Positions 14,694 through 23,011 of a DNA stretch of 43,681 bases are shown piece by piece; within the stretch, counting starts at the first letter, position 1; every line of letters starts with the position of its first letter. Source of the DNA: a virus; IMG/VR virus record IMGVR_UViG_3300007734_000692, positions 1 to 43,681 of that record; one strand, 5' to 3'. The notes beneath the pieces were generated by a model. The model made no database searches, was not told where the DNA came from, and saw nothing but the letters and a program-made list of their open reading frames with translations. The position numbers were made by a program, and so were the translations under genes.

Positions 14694-15653
14694 TTATTGC
14701 TGCTGCCAGGGTTCTGACCAGGATTTTCCGTATGGATCAGTAGACCAGCTTGCTGGCCTAATCTGTCCTGGTCCATATAAACTACTATCCTCTGCTGGTT
14801 GATAAGCATTCAACTGGGAATCAATAAAATCTTTAGATCGTTTTAAAATGCTTGCTTCTTCTTTTTGCATGGCAGGATTTAATGCATCCGAAAGAATTGT
14901 ATTTAGTTGAAGCCTAGTATCTGAACCAAACTCATTATTAAACCAGCTACTCGGATTGTAAGGATCGTGAGATTTAGCTGGAGCAACTAAAGGTTTATAA
15001 AAATTGCTAAAGGTGTCGTCTACGTAAGACATCGGGTACCCCTTATACCAAGGTGCATTTGTATAGTCTGTTGGACTTAGTTCTGGTTTATCCAACGTAA
15101 ACTCATTTAAAAATTGTCCAGCTGCACGTTGTCCTTCTACTTCTTCCTTAAAACGTTTTCTACCTTTTTGATAAGCGTACTCCAAAGCTCCGGGTCTATT
15201 TTTAAAAAATGCTTTACGAAGTGTGTTAAAGTCTGCAGGCACCTCTTTTGATGCGTCTATTGAGTTGTCTAAACTATGTCCTGCTTCATGGAACAATGTG
15301 CCCAAACTTGTTTCACTATTTTTGTTAAACTCAAGAACCCTATTGTCTTTATTGTTAAATGGGTTTTGTGGATTAAACCCACCAGCCACGTCCAATGGCG
15401 TGTCTTTTGGTAACGGTACTATGTTGAATTTAAGTCCGCTTTTTTCTTTTAAAAAATTAAGTGCTTTCTGACTTAAATCTGATTGTTCAAATGAACCATT
15501 ATCTATAGTTACTGGACCTGCAACACCTTTAGAACCAAGTAAAGCACCAGCTTGCCCTAAATCGTTGTCTGTTTGTGTGTTCTCAGGTTCATTGTATTTT
15601 AAATGTAAAGGCATTGAAAAAAGATTATTCATTCCTGTTTCTGTTCTAAGCAT
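14694..15653 (-). CDS. HExxH zinc metalloprotease-like protein
   Basis: 319 residues; starts with M-L-R-T-E-T-G-M, and the second Met (residue 8) is an alternative. L-G-T-L-F-H-E-A-G-H-S-L-D has H122, E123 and H126 as the canonical zinc/catalytic HExxH set. E170, E171 and E173 (K-E-E-V-E-G-Q-R-A-A) lie about 45 residues on, where gluzincin-type peptidases place their third zinc ligand. The C-terminal half is Pro/Tyr/Ser-rich. It is probably a phage-encoded peptidase, perhaps in the virion or for host-protein cleavage. It sits on the minus strand with the putative virion genes. Confidence 0.7.
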   Translation of the reverse strand: MLRTETGMNNLFSMPLHLKYNEPENTQTDNDLGQAGALLGSKGVAGPVTIDNGSFEQSDLSQKALNFLKEKSGLKFNIVPLPKDTPLDVAGGFNPQNPFNNKDNRVLEFNKNSETSLGTLFHEAGHSLDNSIDASKEVPADFNTLRKAFFKNRPGALEYAYQKGRKRFKEEVEGQRAAGQFLNEFTLDKPELSPTDYTNAPWYKGYPMSYVDDTFSNFYKPLVAPAKSHDPYNPSSWFNNEFGSDTRLQLNTILSDALNPAMQKEEASILKRSKDFIDSQLNAYQPAEDSSLYGPGQIRPASWSTDPYGKSWSEPWQQQ

Positions 15654-15672
15654 GCCAATATTTAAAACAATA

Positions 15673-15700
15673 TTGACATTCTACTAAACCCTAGTACAAT
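15673..15700 (+). promoter_or_regulatory. Near-consensus sigma-70 promoter for SSB
   Basis: TTGACA (15673-15678), 16 bp, TACAAT (15695-15700). The predicted start near 15707 gives a 15-nt leader to the ATG at 15722. Confidence 0.75.
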
Positions 15701-15721
15701 CCAATCATCACAGCACACACC

Positions 15722-16450
15722 ATGAATTCTTTTATTGGAATCGGTACCTACACCGGAGAGAGCTATCACGATAGCGGCCTCCGGTTCATGGGAATCAGTT
15801 TGCCAAAAGTAGGTAAGAGTGGTTCAGATGTACCACTGCTTATGGTGCCGAATAAAGCAGCAGGCGAAACTTTTGACGTATTCCAGCCAGGGGTTCGGCT
15901 CCTGCTGGGAGGAAGGCTGTATCCAAACCGTCAAGATTACAAAATGTATCTGGTTCCAAATCAGCCACTTCAATTAGTTAATGACAAATCATTACAACTG
16001 AACCGCGTAAACCTTGCTGGTGGTGTCGGGTTCATCCCAGAGCAAACAAAAGAGGATCTATTTACATTTACAACAATGGCGTCAGCCCCAGCGCAGATGA
16101 TCCTTGGTCACAACTGGGAAGACAGCCTCAGCTTCCGCATGGAGTCCTGGGGTGACGACGCTAAGAGACTGACCTCCTTGCTCCATGTGGGCCGCCAGCT
16201 GAGTGTGGAGGGAGTGTTGCGCTATAACCTATGGCAGGCCCAGGACGGCTCGCAGCGTGGCACCTACCAGGTAAGAGTTCGGGCTGGAATGTACTCCGTC
16301 TTTGGTAAGAATAAGAACAGGGAGGGGCAGGCGAAGGTTAAGAATGAGTTAAGTGAGGGAAATTTGTGTTCACCTGCTTCCGTTTCAACACCGCCTGTTC
16401 AACCAACTAGAAAAGCCTGTGCCGTTGACGAGGAGTCTATTCCGTTCTAA
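15722..16450 (+). CDS. ssb: Single-stranded DNA-binding protein, probably two OB folds
   Basis: 242 residues. The last seven residues, D-E-E-S-I-P-F, match the acidic tip of bacterial SSB proteins, which docks replication and repair enzymes. Before it is a disordered Pro/Ser linker (about 205-235). The body holds two beta-rich blocks of OB-fold style: residues ~60-120 (G-R-L-Y-P-N-R-Q-D-Y-K-M-Y-L-V) and ~130-200 (S-F-R-M-E-S-W, V-E-G-V-L-R-Y-N-L-W, Y-Q-V-R-V-R-A). It would coat ssDNA at the phage replication fork. It is driven by a strong promoter and followed by a terminator. OB-fold assignment is by pattern and not proven. Confidence 0.75.
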   Translation: MNSFIGIGTYTGESYHDSGLRFMGISLPKVGKSGSDVPLLMVPNKAAGETFDVFQPGVRLLLGGRLYPNRQDYKMYLVPNQPLQLVNDKSLQLNRVNLAGGVGFIPEQTKEDLFTFTTMASAPAQMILGHNWEDSLSFRMESWGDDAKRLTSLLHVGRQLSVEGVLRYNLWQAQDGSQRGTYQVRVRAGMYSVFGKNKNREGQAKVKNELSEGNLCSPASVSTPPVQPTRKACAVDEESIPF

Positions 16451-16475
16451 GGTCTAGTCCAGTGGTGTGAGTCTT

Positions 16476-16498
16476 GCCTGTTTTGTGCAGGCTTTCTT
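16476..16498 (+). terminator. Rho-independent terminator after ssb
   Basis: GCCTG (16476-16480), 7-nt loop, CAGGC (16488-16492), then TTTCTT. Short stem and imperfect T-run. Confidence 0.5.
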
Positions 16499-16591
16499 CC
16501 CCAGGCCAGTGCCAGGTAGGCGTAAGTCTTTTCCTGTGCGGGTGTAACTCCTGCTCTGGGTGCAATCCCTCTTGCCATTTTTCTGAACGTA

Positions 16592-17521
16592 ATGTCTGTT
16601 CTTGATCGCTACAGTAACACTGCGAAGTACCAAGGAGTGCTTCGTGATTTCTGCAACTGTCAAATCCTTAATGACAAGTCCAAGCCAGGGCTTTTCTTGA
16701 AGGACACAGTGCTTGCACGTATCGGCTGGTCTGGTACTGTTGACATGTTCCCCGATGCCGAGGAATACGATCACACCTACAACAATGGTGATTCCAATAA
16801 AGGTGTTTTCTTTAAGACCCCGCGCATGCTTATTCTGCATTGCGGGTTCCGTAAAGACGTAACTTTTATTGAGAATTCAGACAAAGGAGGCATTGAGGGC
16901 CTCTACCCACGAGATTCTATTTTGTATGACGATTGGCAAGAGCAGAATCCAGATAAACCAAGCCCTTACAAGCGCCGTCGTCTGATCTTAACCTTTCTTG
17001 TAGATGAAAAAGGTAGCCCGGTTCACAAGAAGCCGATACTTCTTTCAATTCACGGAGGTGCATCTAACCTGTTTACTGATGCCTATGGCACCTTTATTGA
17101 ACAGCTTGAATCAGCTTTTGCTGAGTATGCAGAATCTAAAGGTGGCGCAGGGTTTGACCCAAAACAAGCCGCTGCTGCAATCTTTACTCCTACCTTCGGA
17201 GCACAGCAATACGGCGAAAAACAAAAAAGTTGGATTGCTTTCCCTAAGTCTTGGGTAGTACCTACAGCCAAGACCATTGAGCAGTTTTTCCCTACTACTG
17301 ACGATGATATTGACTTCATTGAAGATGTATGGGAAACCTGTCCTCCTGAAGTGTACGCAAAATCTTTCTTTCAGCAATGCGAGAAAGAAATTGGGCACCA
17401 CGCAATCAAGCCAGGACTTGATTTTACTTTACCAGCCATCGACGAATCTACCAGTAGGGGTGGTATGAAGTCTCTGTTTGGCGCCAGGGATGCTGATACC
17501 GGTGAAATTGAGTTGACCTAA
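16592..17521 (+). CDS. DUF5895-like protein, possible recombination function
   Basis: 309 residues. The sequence resembles, as I recall, the DUF5895 family found in cyanobacteria and their phages. Features include F-L-K-D-T-V-L-A-R-I-G-W near residue 35, R-R-R-L-I-L-T-F-L-V-D-E around 128, L-L-S-I-H-G-G-A-S around 150, and a C-terminal acidic tail. No catalytic motif is visible. Its place between the SSB gene and the Gp157-like and exonuclease genes suggests a role in ssDNA handling, perhaps a strand-annealing protein; this is inference. Followed by a strong terminator. Confidence 0.6.
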   Translation: MSVLDRYSNTAKYQGVLRDFCNCQILNDKSKPGLFLKDTVLARIGWSGTVDMFPDAEEYDHTYNNGDSNKGVFFKTPRMLILHCGFRKDVTFIENSDKGGIEGLYPRDSILYDDWQEQNPDKPSPYKRRRLILTFLVDEKGSPVHKKPILLSIHGGASNLFTDAYGTFIEQLESAFAEYAESKGGAGFDPKQAAAAIFTPTFGAQQYGEKQKSWIAFPKSWVVPTAKTIEQFFPTTDDDIDFIEDVWETCPPEVYAKSFFQQCEKEIGHHAIKPGLDFTLPAIDESTSRGGMKSLFGARDADTGEIELT

Positions 17522-17541
17522 TCAATCTTTAGTAAGTAATA

Positions 17542-17566
17542 GCCGTCCGAAAGGGCGGCTTTTTTA
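17542..17566 (+). terminator. Rho-independent terminator
   Basis: GCCGTCC (17542-17548), GAAA tetraloop, GGGCGGC (17553-17559), then seven T. The stem has one G-T pair. Confidence 0.85.
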
Positions 17567-17570
17567 TTAA

Positions 17571-17816
17571 CTACTCAGCGTATTTTTTAAATAGTGCTTC
17601 TGTTTCCAGTTTTGCTAACTTCATGCATAACCCACGGATTACTCCTTGGCGTTGAGTAGCTAGCTCAACAAGCTTACTTGCAATCTCACGTAGGTCCTGC
17701 TTGTTATCTGTTTTTTCTATGGTTTGTTTTAATTTAACAGCAAAAAAATTATCTTCTATTGTTCCACGGAAGTCTGGAAAATCAGACTGACTCTCGACCA
17801 GTTCAAACTTTGACAT
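17571..17816 (-). CDS. Small coiled-coil hypothetical protein
   Basis: 81 residues from the ATG at 17816, which follows a good minus-strand promoter; an upstream in-frame start at 17864 would overlap the -35. Mostly helix (L-R-E-I-A-S-K-L-V-E-L-A-T-Q-R-Q-G-V-I-R-G-L). I recall similar short helical proteins in cyanobacteria and cyanophages, without assigned function. Confidence 0.65.
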   Translation of the reverse strand: MSKFELVESQSDFPDFRGTIEDNFFAVKLKQTIEKTDNKQDLREIASKLVELATQRQGVIRGLCMKLAKLETEALFKKYAE

Positions 17817-17836
17817 AGGTGTCAAGCATTTTTTGT

Positions 17837-17864
17837 ACTGTAAGGCAGTACGCGCAAAAGTCAA
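17837..17864 (-). promoter_or_regulatory. Sigma-70-like promoter, minus strand
   Basis: On the minus strand: TTGACT (17864-17859), 16 bp, TACAGT (17842-17837). The predicted start near 17830 gives a leader of about 14 nt before the ATG at 17816. Confidence 0.6.
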
Positions 17865-17882
17865 GTTTAAACAAAATTTAAC

Positions 17883-17910
17883 TTGACCTGTGTTCCTGAG
17901 ACCCTAGACT
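17883..17910 (+). promoter_or_regulatory. Sigma-70-like promoter, plus strand
   Basis: TTGACC (17883-17888), 16 bp, TAGACT (17905-17910). It drives the 47-codon gene at 17933 and is back-to-back with the minus-strand promoter 17837-17864. Confidence 0.55.
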
Positions 17911-17932
17911 ACCACTGTCTTTTTTCATCGCC

Positions 17933-18076
17933 ATGGCATCACCAAAGAAAGCAAGCGCCGGTTCTAATTGCATTGTGAACAATGCAAAACGCACCTCCAT
18001 CGGCCACGGTCTACGCAAGCGTGGCTCTTGGAACGTCCAACGCAAAAAGCCAAGCCGAGGGCAAGGTAAAGGTTAA
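17933..18076 (+). CDS. Very small, highly basic protein
   Basis: 47 residues, ATG at 17933. About a quarter is Lys/Arg (M-A-S-P-K-K-A-S-A-G ... R-K-K-P-S-R-G-Q-G-K-G) with almost no acidic residue. Good codon use, a matching promoter 22 bp upstream and a clean TAA support it. Charge suggests DNA or RNA binding. No family recognised. Confidence 0.65.
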   Translation: MASPKKASAGSNCIVNNAKRTSIGHGLRKRGSWNVQRKKPSRGQGKG

Positions 18077-18118
18077 TTAACAAACTAGTTTAGATACTTT
18101 GCACACCACCTGAACGTA

Positions 18119-19003
18119 ATGCTTGTACTTGAAAATCAACTAACAAAAGCACAGAGTTTAATCTATGGACGCAAAAGAATTGTTGATTCTTTTTATCAAC
18201 TAAATCCGACCAAGTTTCATGATCTCACGCCTATTGATATCAACTCAATTTCACTTCAAGGGGACGAGGTTAAATGCGAAGTCGATGGTTCCCATATCTC
18301 GTTGGAGCGCCGACATGTGCTTAAAAATTTTTTAGAGCACAGAACACGCACTCCTTCTTTCTTTGATTACAAAGTTTGGAACCAGTACAAGATTAAAAAT
18401 TCTGATGATGGTATTCCTATTGCTGCTCTTGATTACTCTGGTGATCAGACACATACTGCTCTTGCTCCTCATATCGGTAGGCCGCCTAAAATCTTGACAG
18501 ATAAAAATGGTGAGCAAAAAATTTATTTTATAAAGACAAAAGAACAGCAATGTAGTTGTCCTTCTTGGATACAATTAAATGAATACAAAGAAGAGTTATC
18601 TGCAGAATTTAATCAGTTCACAGGTACTGAATTTGTACCGGTTTGCAAGCACATGCAATGGCATAATTCTAGTCTGCAGTTAAATTATTTACGTTTTACT
18701 GTACAAGAACAGTCTAGAAAGCGTGGATACAATTTACATATGTGTGTTTATCACTTTGATTATCGACTCGGACGCTTATTGTATCGAGTTACTAATGATG
18801 GATTGAAAGATAAAATGGAATGGCTTCCCAAAGATCGTTGGAAGGAACAAGCTGTTTATAACGCAGCGCACACTCCAACTGGTAACTGTTGGAAAGTTTT
18901 TACCAAGGCGCTATCTCATGATCCTGCTTATCAGTTAATTCAATACAGCCAATCTGTTGCCCACATTATGGGTAAAATCAACTCCCGCAATTCTACTCAC
19001 TAA
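18119..19003 (+). CDS. SWIM-like zinc-finger protein
   Basis: 294 residues. C145-x-C147-P-x-W and later V-C176-K-H178-M give a CxC...CxH arrangement like the SWIM zinc finger, which binds nucleic acid or protein partners. The N-terminal half has no known domain; the C-terminal part is aromatic and basic (H-F-D-Y-R-L-G-R-L-L-Y-R). It sits 4 nt upstream of the Gp157-like gene, so a recombination or repair accessory role is plausible. The spacing between the cysteine pairs (28 residues) is longer than in typical SWIM domains. Confidence 0.6.
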   Translation: MLVLENQLTKAQSLIYGRKRIVDSFYQLNPTKFHDLTPIDINSISLQGDEVKCEVDGSHISLERRHVLKNFLEHRTRTPSFFDYKVWNQYKIKNSDDGIPIAALDYSGDQTHTALAPHIGRPPKILTDKNGEQKIYFIKTKEQQCSCPSWIQLNEYKEELSAEFNQFTGTEFVPVCKHMQWHNSSLQLNYLRFTVQEQSRKRGYNLHMCVYHFDYRLGRLLYRVTNDGLKDKMEWLPKDRWKEQAVYNAAHTPTGNCWKVFTKALSHDPAYQLIQYSQSVAHIMGKINSRNSTH

Positions 19004-19007
19004 TACA

Positions 19008-19607
19008 ATGGCCGACAAACAAAGCTACTTGCAACTTTCTGAATCTATTCAACACGTCAATTTTTTGAAGGAGCTTCCTGATGTAAGTGAAGATGAAAAG
19101 TCTGAACTACAAACACACATTAAAGATCTTGCTTCTAGGCAGGAAAACAAGTTTGATAACATTATTGGAATGATAAAAAAATGTGATGCCTACATAGAAG
19201 TATTGGAAAATGAAATGCAAGAAATAAAAAGTAATCGTGATGCGTGGAAACGCAATAAAGAAAACCTTATTAAAATTATTAAGTTTGCTTATCAACAAAA
19301 TTTAATAAGTAGCACGCCAACTGGCGCTAAGTATCAAGCAACTATTAGAACTGTTAAACCTAGGTTGGTTGATAACTTTGACCAATGGACAGCTCCAGAT
19401 AAAGCTGAGTATGGATTAAGAAAGGTAACAACCTTGGTACGGATCAAGGATGAAACAGTTCTGGAGTCTAAACAAGAAGAGCTTCCTGATAAGGAGAGGC
19501 TCAGGCAAGACATCATTGCCAACCAAGAGAAAGCTCCTGCCGTTGCTCAACTTGTCCCTGGGTACAGCCTGGTCTATGAGCGGAGGAAGAGGTTAACCTA
19601 CTCATAA
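19008..19607 (+). CDS. Siphovirus Gp157-like protein
   Basis: 199 residues from the ATG at 19008; upstream in-frame codons overlap the preceding gene. A long helical/coiled region (about 30-105) containing I-K-K-C-D-A-Y-I-E-V-L-E-N-E-M-Q-E-I-K is followed by the short strand pair A-T-I-R-T-V-K-P-R-L-V and an L-V-R-I-K-D stretch. This helix-pair-then-strand layout is that of Gp157, a phage protein commonly next to recombination genes. Its exact role is not settled. Confidence 0.75.
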   Translation: MADKQSYLQLSESIQHVNFLKELPDVSEDEKSELQTHIKDLASRQENKFDNIIGMIKKCDAYIEVLENEMQEIKSNRDAWKRNKENLIKIIKFAYQQNLISSTPTGAKYQATIRTVKPRLVDNFDQWTAPDKAEYGLRKVTTLVRIKDETVLESKQEELPDKERLRQDIIANQEKAPAVAQLVPGYSLVYERRKRLTYS

Positions 19608-19627
19608 CAATATGTTGAAATGTTAAA

Positions 19628-19661
19628 GCCCTTAGCATTACCGCCTAAGGGCCTTTATTAT
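19628..19661 (+). terminator. Rho-independent terminator
   Basis: GCCCTTAG (19628-19635) pairs perfectly with CTAAGGGC (19645-19652), 9-nt loop, followed by CTTTATTAT. Confidence 0.7.
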
Positions 19662-19689
19662 GTCTTCAGTTCAACCCTTCCTTTGAGCC

Positions 19690-20118
19690 ATGAACAATCT
19701 AATGGACCCCACGCCAGACGAATTTACTGCTAGGTTCCGAGCCACAAGTAAAGTTAGCTTTGAGTTGATGGCAGTGGTAATACAAGAAATTGCTCCTGTT
19801 AAAGAACAGATATACAAACTTGATTCCTACATGCCTGAATGGTCCGTCAGAGACTTATATGAAATGACGAAGGACTTGATGTACTATACTCAACTTTCGT
19901 TTAAAAATGAAGACGAAAAAGAATCTATTATTGAACATGATCGTGAGTACGAAGGGTGCATTTCTTTTTCTAAGGAAATATTAGATGAACTAGATTGGCA
20001 TGATGTTAATAAAGTAGATTGTATTCAGCAAGAAGACGGCTCAGTTCTTATTACACCTATAAGTAACACCAATGGAAAAAAAGTACAGGGATCGTCTAAA
20101 AAAACGGTTGACGCTTAA
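19690..20118 (+). CDS. Hypothetical protein
   Basis: 142 residues, acidic. The N-terminal half is helical (V-S-F-E-L-M-A-V-V-I-Q-E-I-A). The C-terminal segment V-D-C-I-Q-Q-E-D-G-S-V-L-I-T-P-I is strand-like. No family recognised. Confidence 0.65.
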   Translation: MNNLMDPTPDEFTARFRATSKVSFELMAVVIQEIAPVKEQIYKLDSYMPEWSVRDLYEMTKDLMYYTQLSFKNEDEKESIIEHDREYEGCISFSKEILDELDWHDVNKVDCIQQEDGSVLITPISNTNGKKVQGSSKKTVDA

Positions 20119-20119
20119 T

Positions 20120-20242
20120 ATGGTTTCCTTTGTTGGACAAAATAAAAGTAATGACTACATTAGTGGGTATGAAGAATGCCTTCGTAATGTGGAAAGTTAT
20201 TTAGAAGAAGTTGAACTTTACATAAACAATTCTGTTGAGTAA
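20120..20242 (+). CDS. Very small acidic hypothetical protein
   Basis: 40 residues; the ATG at 20120 follows the preceding stop by 1 nt. Helical and acidic (Y-E-E-C-L-R-N-V-E-S-Y-L-E-E-V-E-L-Y). Followed directly by a terminator, which fits the end of a transcript. Confidence 0.45.
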   Translation: MVSFVGQNKSNDYISGYEECLRNVESYLEEVELYINNSVE

Positions 20243-20261
20243 CGTTTAACTTGTATAGATA

Positions 20262-20304
20262 AATCCGCCTCTTTTGTTATTTAAAAAAGGCGGATTTTTA
20301 TTTT
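20262..20304. terminator. Bidirectional terminator between convergent genes
   Basis: AATCCGCCT (20262-20270) pairs perfectly with AGGCGGATT (20288-20296); inner A/T pairing extends it. On the plus strand it is followed by TTTATTTTTT. It separates plus-strand genes ending at 20242 from the minus-strand gene ending at 20323. Confidence 0.75.
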
Positions 20305-20322
20305 TTCTTGTCGCCCAGAAGC

Positions 20323-21633
20323 TCATCTTGATATTTCTTCCCAATCTACAGAAGCAAAAACACTTCCACCACCATCACTTGCAGTGACTAGTGTTAATTC
20401 AAAAGCAGTTGAAGTAAATGTATTTCTTTCTAATTGGAACTTAAACAAAGCTTCTTTTAATATGTCTACAGAATTGGTGCTCTGATTTGATGAAGAAAAA
20501 TAGCCACTTGCCAGCGTTCTACCGCCGGTAAAACTTGTTCCTGTAATGTTGTATTCAACAGCTGATTCCGATCCTGCACTAACCCAAGTGCCTCCAGTTG
20601 TTGCACCTGTTGCTATAACTTTCCAGTTATAGTTAACCCCATTGCCTGTCCCAAGTAAAGACAGAGTAGTCAAAATTATAATTGCATCTAAAAAATTTGG
20701 GGATGTTTTAAGACGAATTGAAATGAGCGGATAATATGTACCGGCTGTTGTCGTGGTTCTAGCTGCTGTAATAGGTATTGATATTGCTTGCTGTAATCCG
20801 CGTAGCTCGTAACCACCTTCTGATATTACAGTAGAACAAATCTGTTTTAGTGCGCTGCTGCTTGCTGTTGTTCCAGTGTTCTCAATCTCATATCGCAACG
20901 GCAACGATGCAGTTGTAATATAGGTTGACGTTATTAAATTTGCGTGATGGAATTGATGGCAAAGTATGAATTTACCGTCAATAACAAAGCCCATTCGCAC
21001 CGTACCTAAACCAAGCCACTCAATATCCATCCATAAAATCTGTGCCTTAGTAATATCTAAGGTCATTTTTGACGGGCCTGTGCCATCCATCTTGTCGTAA
21101 TTCCAAGATGATTGATTTACTTTTGTATCTACAGTGGCTCCAGACACATGGCTGCGCTCAACAAATGACAAAACTGTCCCACCTGTTCCGTCTAGCTCCA
21201 GAAACATTCCATTCTCATCTCCGTAGTAACCTAATCGTTGCCTAAGGTTTGCTTTTGCTGGAGACATTACAAATGTGGTCATCACCAGTAAAGACTTCCC
21301 AGGTAAATATGCGAATACTTTTGTTGTTTCTCGGTAAACCTTAGAACCAGAAGTAGTGGTGACACTTAGCTCTATTAGACCTTGATCTGCACTAAATGCT
21401 GCTGCACCGCCAGTTGCCGTTAACGTGTTCCAAAGACCGTTGTCCTTGTATCGATGGCTAGAATCGAACAGGGTTAATGGATTACACACCCTAAGTCGAC
21501 CAAAAGCATCCAAAGAGGTAGGTTTTTCTCCTGTACCTGTGTCAATATTAACCTTGAGCGGCTCCGAATCTAAAGAAGATATTTTTACTACTTCGTATCT
21601 GTTGAAATCTTTTGAATCAATAATGGTTGCCAC
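20323..21633 (-). CDS. Virion structural protein
   Basis: 436 residues, GTG start at 21633. Beta-rich, with D-A-F-G-R-L-R-V near the N-terminus and a central block (G-T-G-P-S-K-M-T-L-D, W-M-D-I-E-W-L-G-L-G-T-V-R-M-G-F, H-Q-F-H-H-A-N, L-P-L-R-Y-E-I). I recall this block as recurring in structural proteins of large tailed phages of marine bacteria. The C-terminus is Ser/Thr/Gly-rich. Probably a capsid-decoration, tail or baseplate component; which one cannot be told. Flanked by plus-strand replication genes. Confidence 0.7.
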   Translation of the reverse strand: MATIIDSKDFNRYEVVKISSLDSEPLKVNIDTGTGEKPTSLDAFGRLRVCNPLTLFDSSHRYKDNGLWNTLTATGGAAAFSADQGLIELSVTTTSGSKVYRETTKVFAYLPGKSLLVMTTFVMSPAKANLRQRLGYYGDENGMFLELDGTGGTVLSFVERSHVSGATVDTKVNQSSWNYDKMDGTGPSKMTLDITKAQILWMDIEWLGLGTVRMGFVIDGKFILCHQFHHANLITSTYITTASLPLRYEIENTGTTASSSALKQICSTVISEGGYELRGLQQAISIPITAARTTTTAGTYYPLISIRLKTSPNFLDAIIILTTLSLLGTGNGVNYNWKVIATGATTGGTWVSAGSESAVEYNITGTSFTGGRTLASGYFSSSNQSTNSVDILKEALFKFQLERNTFTSTAFELTLVTASDGGGSVFASVDWEEISR

Positions 21634-21698
21634 GTCTTTGCTGCTTGGGTTGTTCTAAGTGTAGAGCATTATGCTGGTGTGGTAGCTGCTGCCTCACC

Positions 21699-21941
21699 AT
21701 GAGGAACACAAAAAAGCCCATGTTTAAGTACCGTGGTCAAGCCTCGGAGATCCTTGAACCAATTGTGTTCGAGGGTTATAAGATCAAATCTCTGCGCCAC
21801 GGGAACACAAACCACGTCTTGTACTGCTATCCGAGGGCCGAGGATGGTGAGCCATGCTGGGGTATGGACCTTGAAACTGCCAAGAAATGCGTTCTTAAAA
21901 ATAAAAAACGCAAGGTTGTTGTTACAAACAAATGTGAATAA
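21699..21941 (+). CDS. Small basic hypothetical protein
   Basis: 80 residues from the ATG at 21699; upstream in-frame codons give a run of cysteines that does not look coding. Alternating strands (I-V-F-E-G-Y-K-I-K-S-L, H-V-L-Y-C-Y-P-R) end in a basic tail (K-N-K-K-R-K-V-V-V). No family recognised. Confidence 0.6.
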   Translation: MRNTKKPMFKYRGQASEILEPIVFEGYKIKSLRHGNTNHVLYCYPRAEDGEPCWGMDLETAKKCVLKNKKRKVVVTNKCE

Positions 21942-21986
21942 ACTCCTATAGAATCAAAATGTAACATTAACTTCGGAATAGGACCA

Positions 21987-22250
21987 GTGGCAAGACCTAG
22001 TATGAACCATGAAGCACTTATGGATGATCTGGCTTACCAGATCCATGAGTTCTTAATGGAAGAAGCAACTGAGTATAAAGGTGATCACCTGGTCCTTATT
22101 CCTGTAACAGCAATCGTGAAGAAATTTGGGCGTAACCACAGAACAATTGCTCGCCGGTTATCTGCACTCAAAGATCATGGGTTGCTACTTCCTATCATTA
22201 AAAAGGACTACACTACTCTTTACTACGTAAAAGAGGAAGAGGAAAACTAA
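21987..22250 (+). CDS. Winged helix-turn-helix DNA-binding protein
   Basis: 87 residues with a GTG start after AGGA; an ATG at 22002 is an alternative. The segment I-V-K-K-F-G-R-N-H-R-T-I-A-R-R-L-S-A-L-K-D is a clear helix-turn-helix and is followed by the wing L-L-P-I-I-K-K-D-Y-T-T-L-Y-Y-V. Likely a phage transcription regulator; target unknown. Its stop overlaps the next ATG (TAATG). Confidence 0.7.
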   Translation: MARPSMNHEALMDDLAYQIHEFLMEEATEYKGDHLVLIPVTAIVKKFGRNHRTIARRLSALKDHGLLLPIIKKDYTTLYYVKEEEEN

Positions 22251-22561
22251 TGGTTGAAGAACCGGGTAAAAGTAACGACAGTAATCCTGCAGCAGATATT
22301 GCATATTTGCTTGCATCCTTTTCAGATAACGGTAGGTCTCTGCGTTCTTTTGTAAATCATCCTCAAGAACTTGGTGTCTGCATTCTAACTGCAGGGCTGT
22401 TGGCTAACTCAAAACTTATGATTAGTCCTGAGGATGCAGTAAAAAGTAGCTTTGACATTTATACCAAGATTCAAGGGCACGTTGCAAGGTATCAAAATAT
22501 GCAGTTTGCGAATAATATTGAGGGTTGTTTTGAACGTCATCCAGAGGTGGACGGCGACTAA
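22250..22561 (+). CDS. Small hypothetical protein
   Basis: 103 residues, coupled to the winged-helix gene by a 1-nt overlap. Helical (D-I-A-Y-L-L-A-S-F, L-G-V-C-I-L-T-A-G-L-L-A). No family recognised. Possibly a partner of the upstream regulator. Confidence 0.65.
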   Translation: MVEEPGKSNDSNPAADIAYLLASFSDNGRSLRSFVNHPQELGVCILTAGLLANSKLMISPEDAVKSSFDIYTKIQGHVARYQNMQFANNIEGCFERHPEVDGD

Positions 22562-22564
22562 CCC

Positions 22565-22951
22565 TTAAGCCTCATTAGGTACTGGGATCGCTCTGTTAAA
22601 AATTTTAACGATACTTCTACCTGCTTTTAATTCTTGTTTTAGTACTTCACAAGCCGCATCCGGATTTGTGTGTTGACCGCATGTAAAGACATCAATTGCT
22701 GCGTAGTTTAGTTCAGGCCAGGTATGGATGGATATGTGGGACTCTGATAGCAGTGCTAGCGCCGTAACCCCCTGCGGTTCAAATTTGTGGCTTATCAATT
22801 GCAGAAGCGTTGCACCGGAACGGGTTACAGCTTTTTTGATGGCTTCTTTGATGAAGTCCTCATTGTCTAGGTGGTCGGAGTTGCTGTCGTACACCTCAAG
22901 AATACAGTGACGACCAAGCGTTGCTACCTCATGCACTTCTACAGAACACAC
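22565..22951 (-). CDS. speD: S-adenosylmethionine decarboxylase (SpeD)
   Basis: 128 residues, minus strand, GTG start at 22951 (a second GTG lies 5 codons in). The enzyme decarboxylates S-adenosylmethionine to supply aminopropyl groups for spermidine. All key residues of the short bacterial type are present: the self-cleavage site E70-S71 in L-S-E-S-H-I-S-I-H-T-W-P-E (S71 becomes the pyruvoyl group), H76, and C91 in D-V-F-T-C-G. Spacing (S71/H76/C91) matches the Thermotoga enzyme (S63/H68/C83). speD is a known auxiliary metabolic gene of cyanophages. It is a single gene, convergent with the plus-strand genes. Confidence 0.95.
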   Translation of the reverse strand: MCSVEVHEVATLGRHCILEVYDSNSDHLDNEDFIKEAIKKAVTRSGATLLQLISHKFEPQGVTALALLSESHISIHTWPELNYAAIDVFTCGQHTNPDAACEVLKQELKAGRSIVKIFNRAIPVPNEA

Positions 22952-23011
22952 ATTTTTTTGTCATTCTAAGGTCCAGAATCCTCGCCAACGTACAAAAATC
23001 GGTTACTGTAC

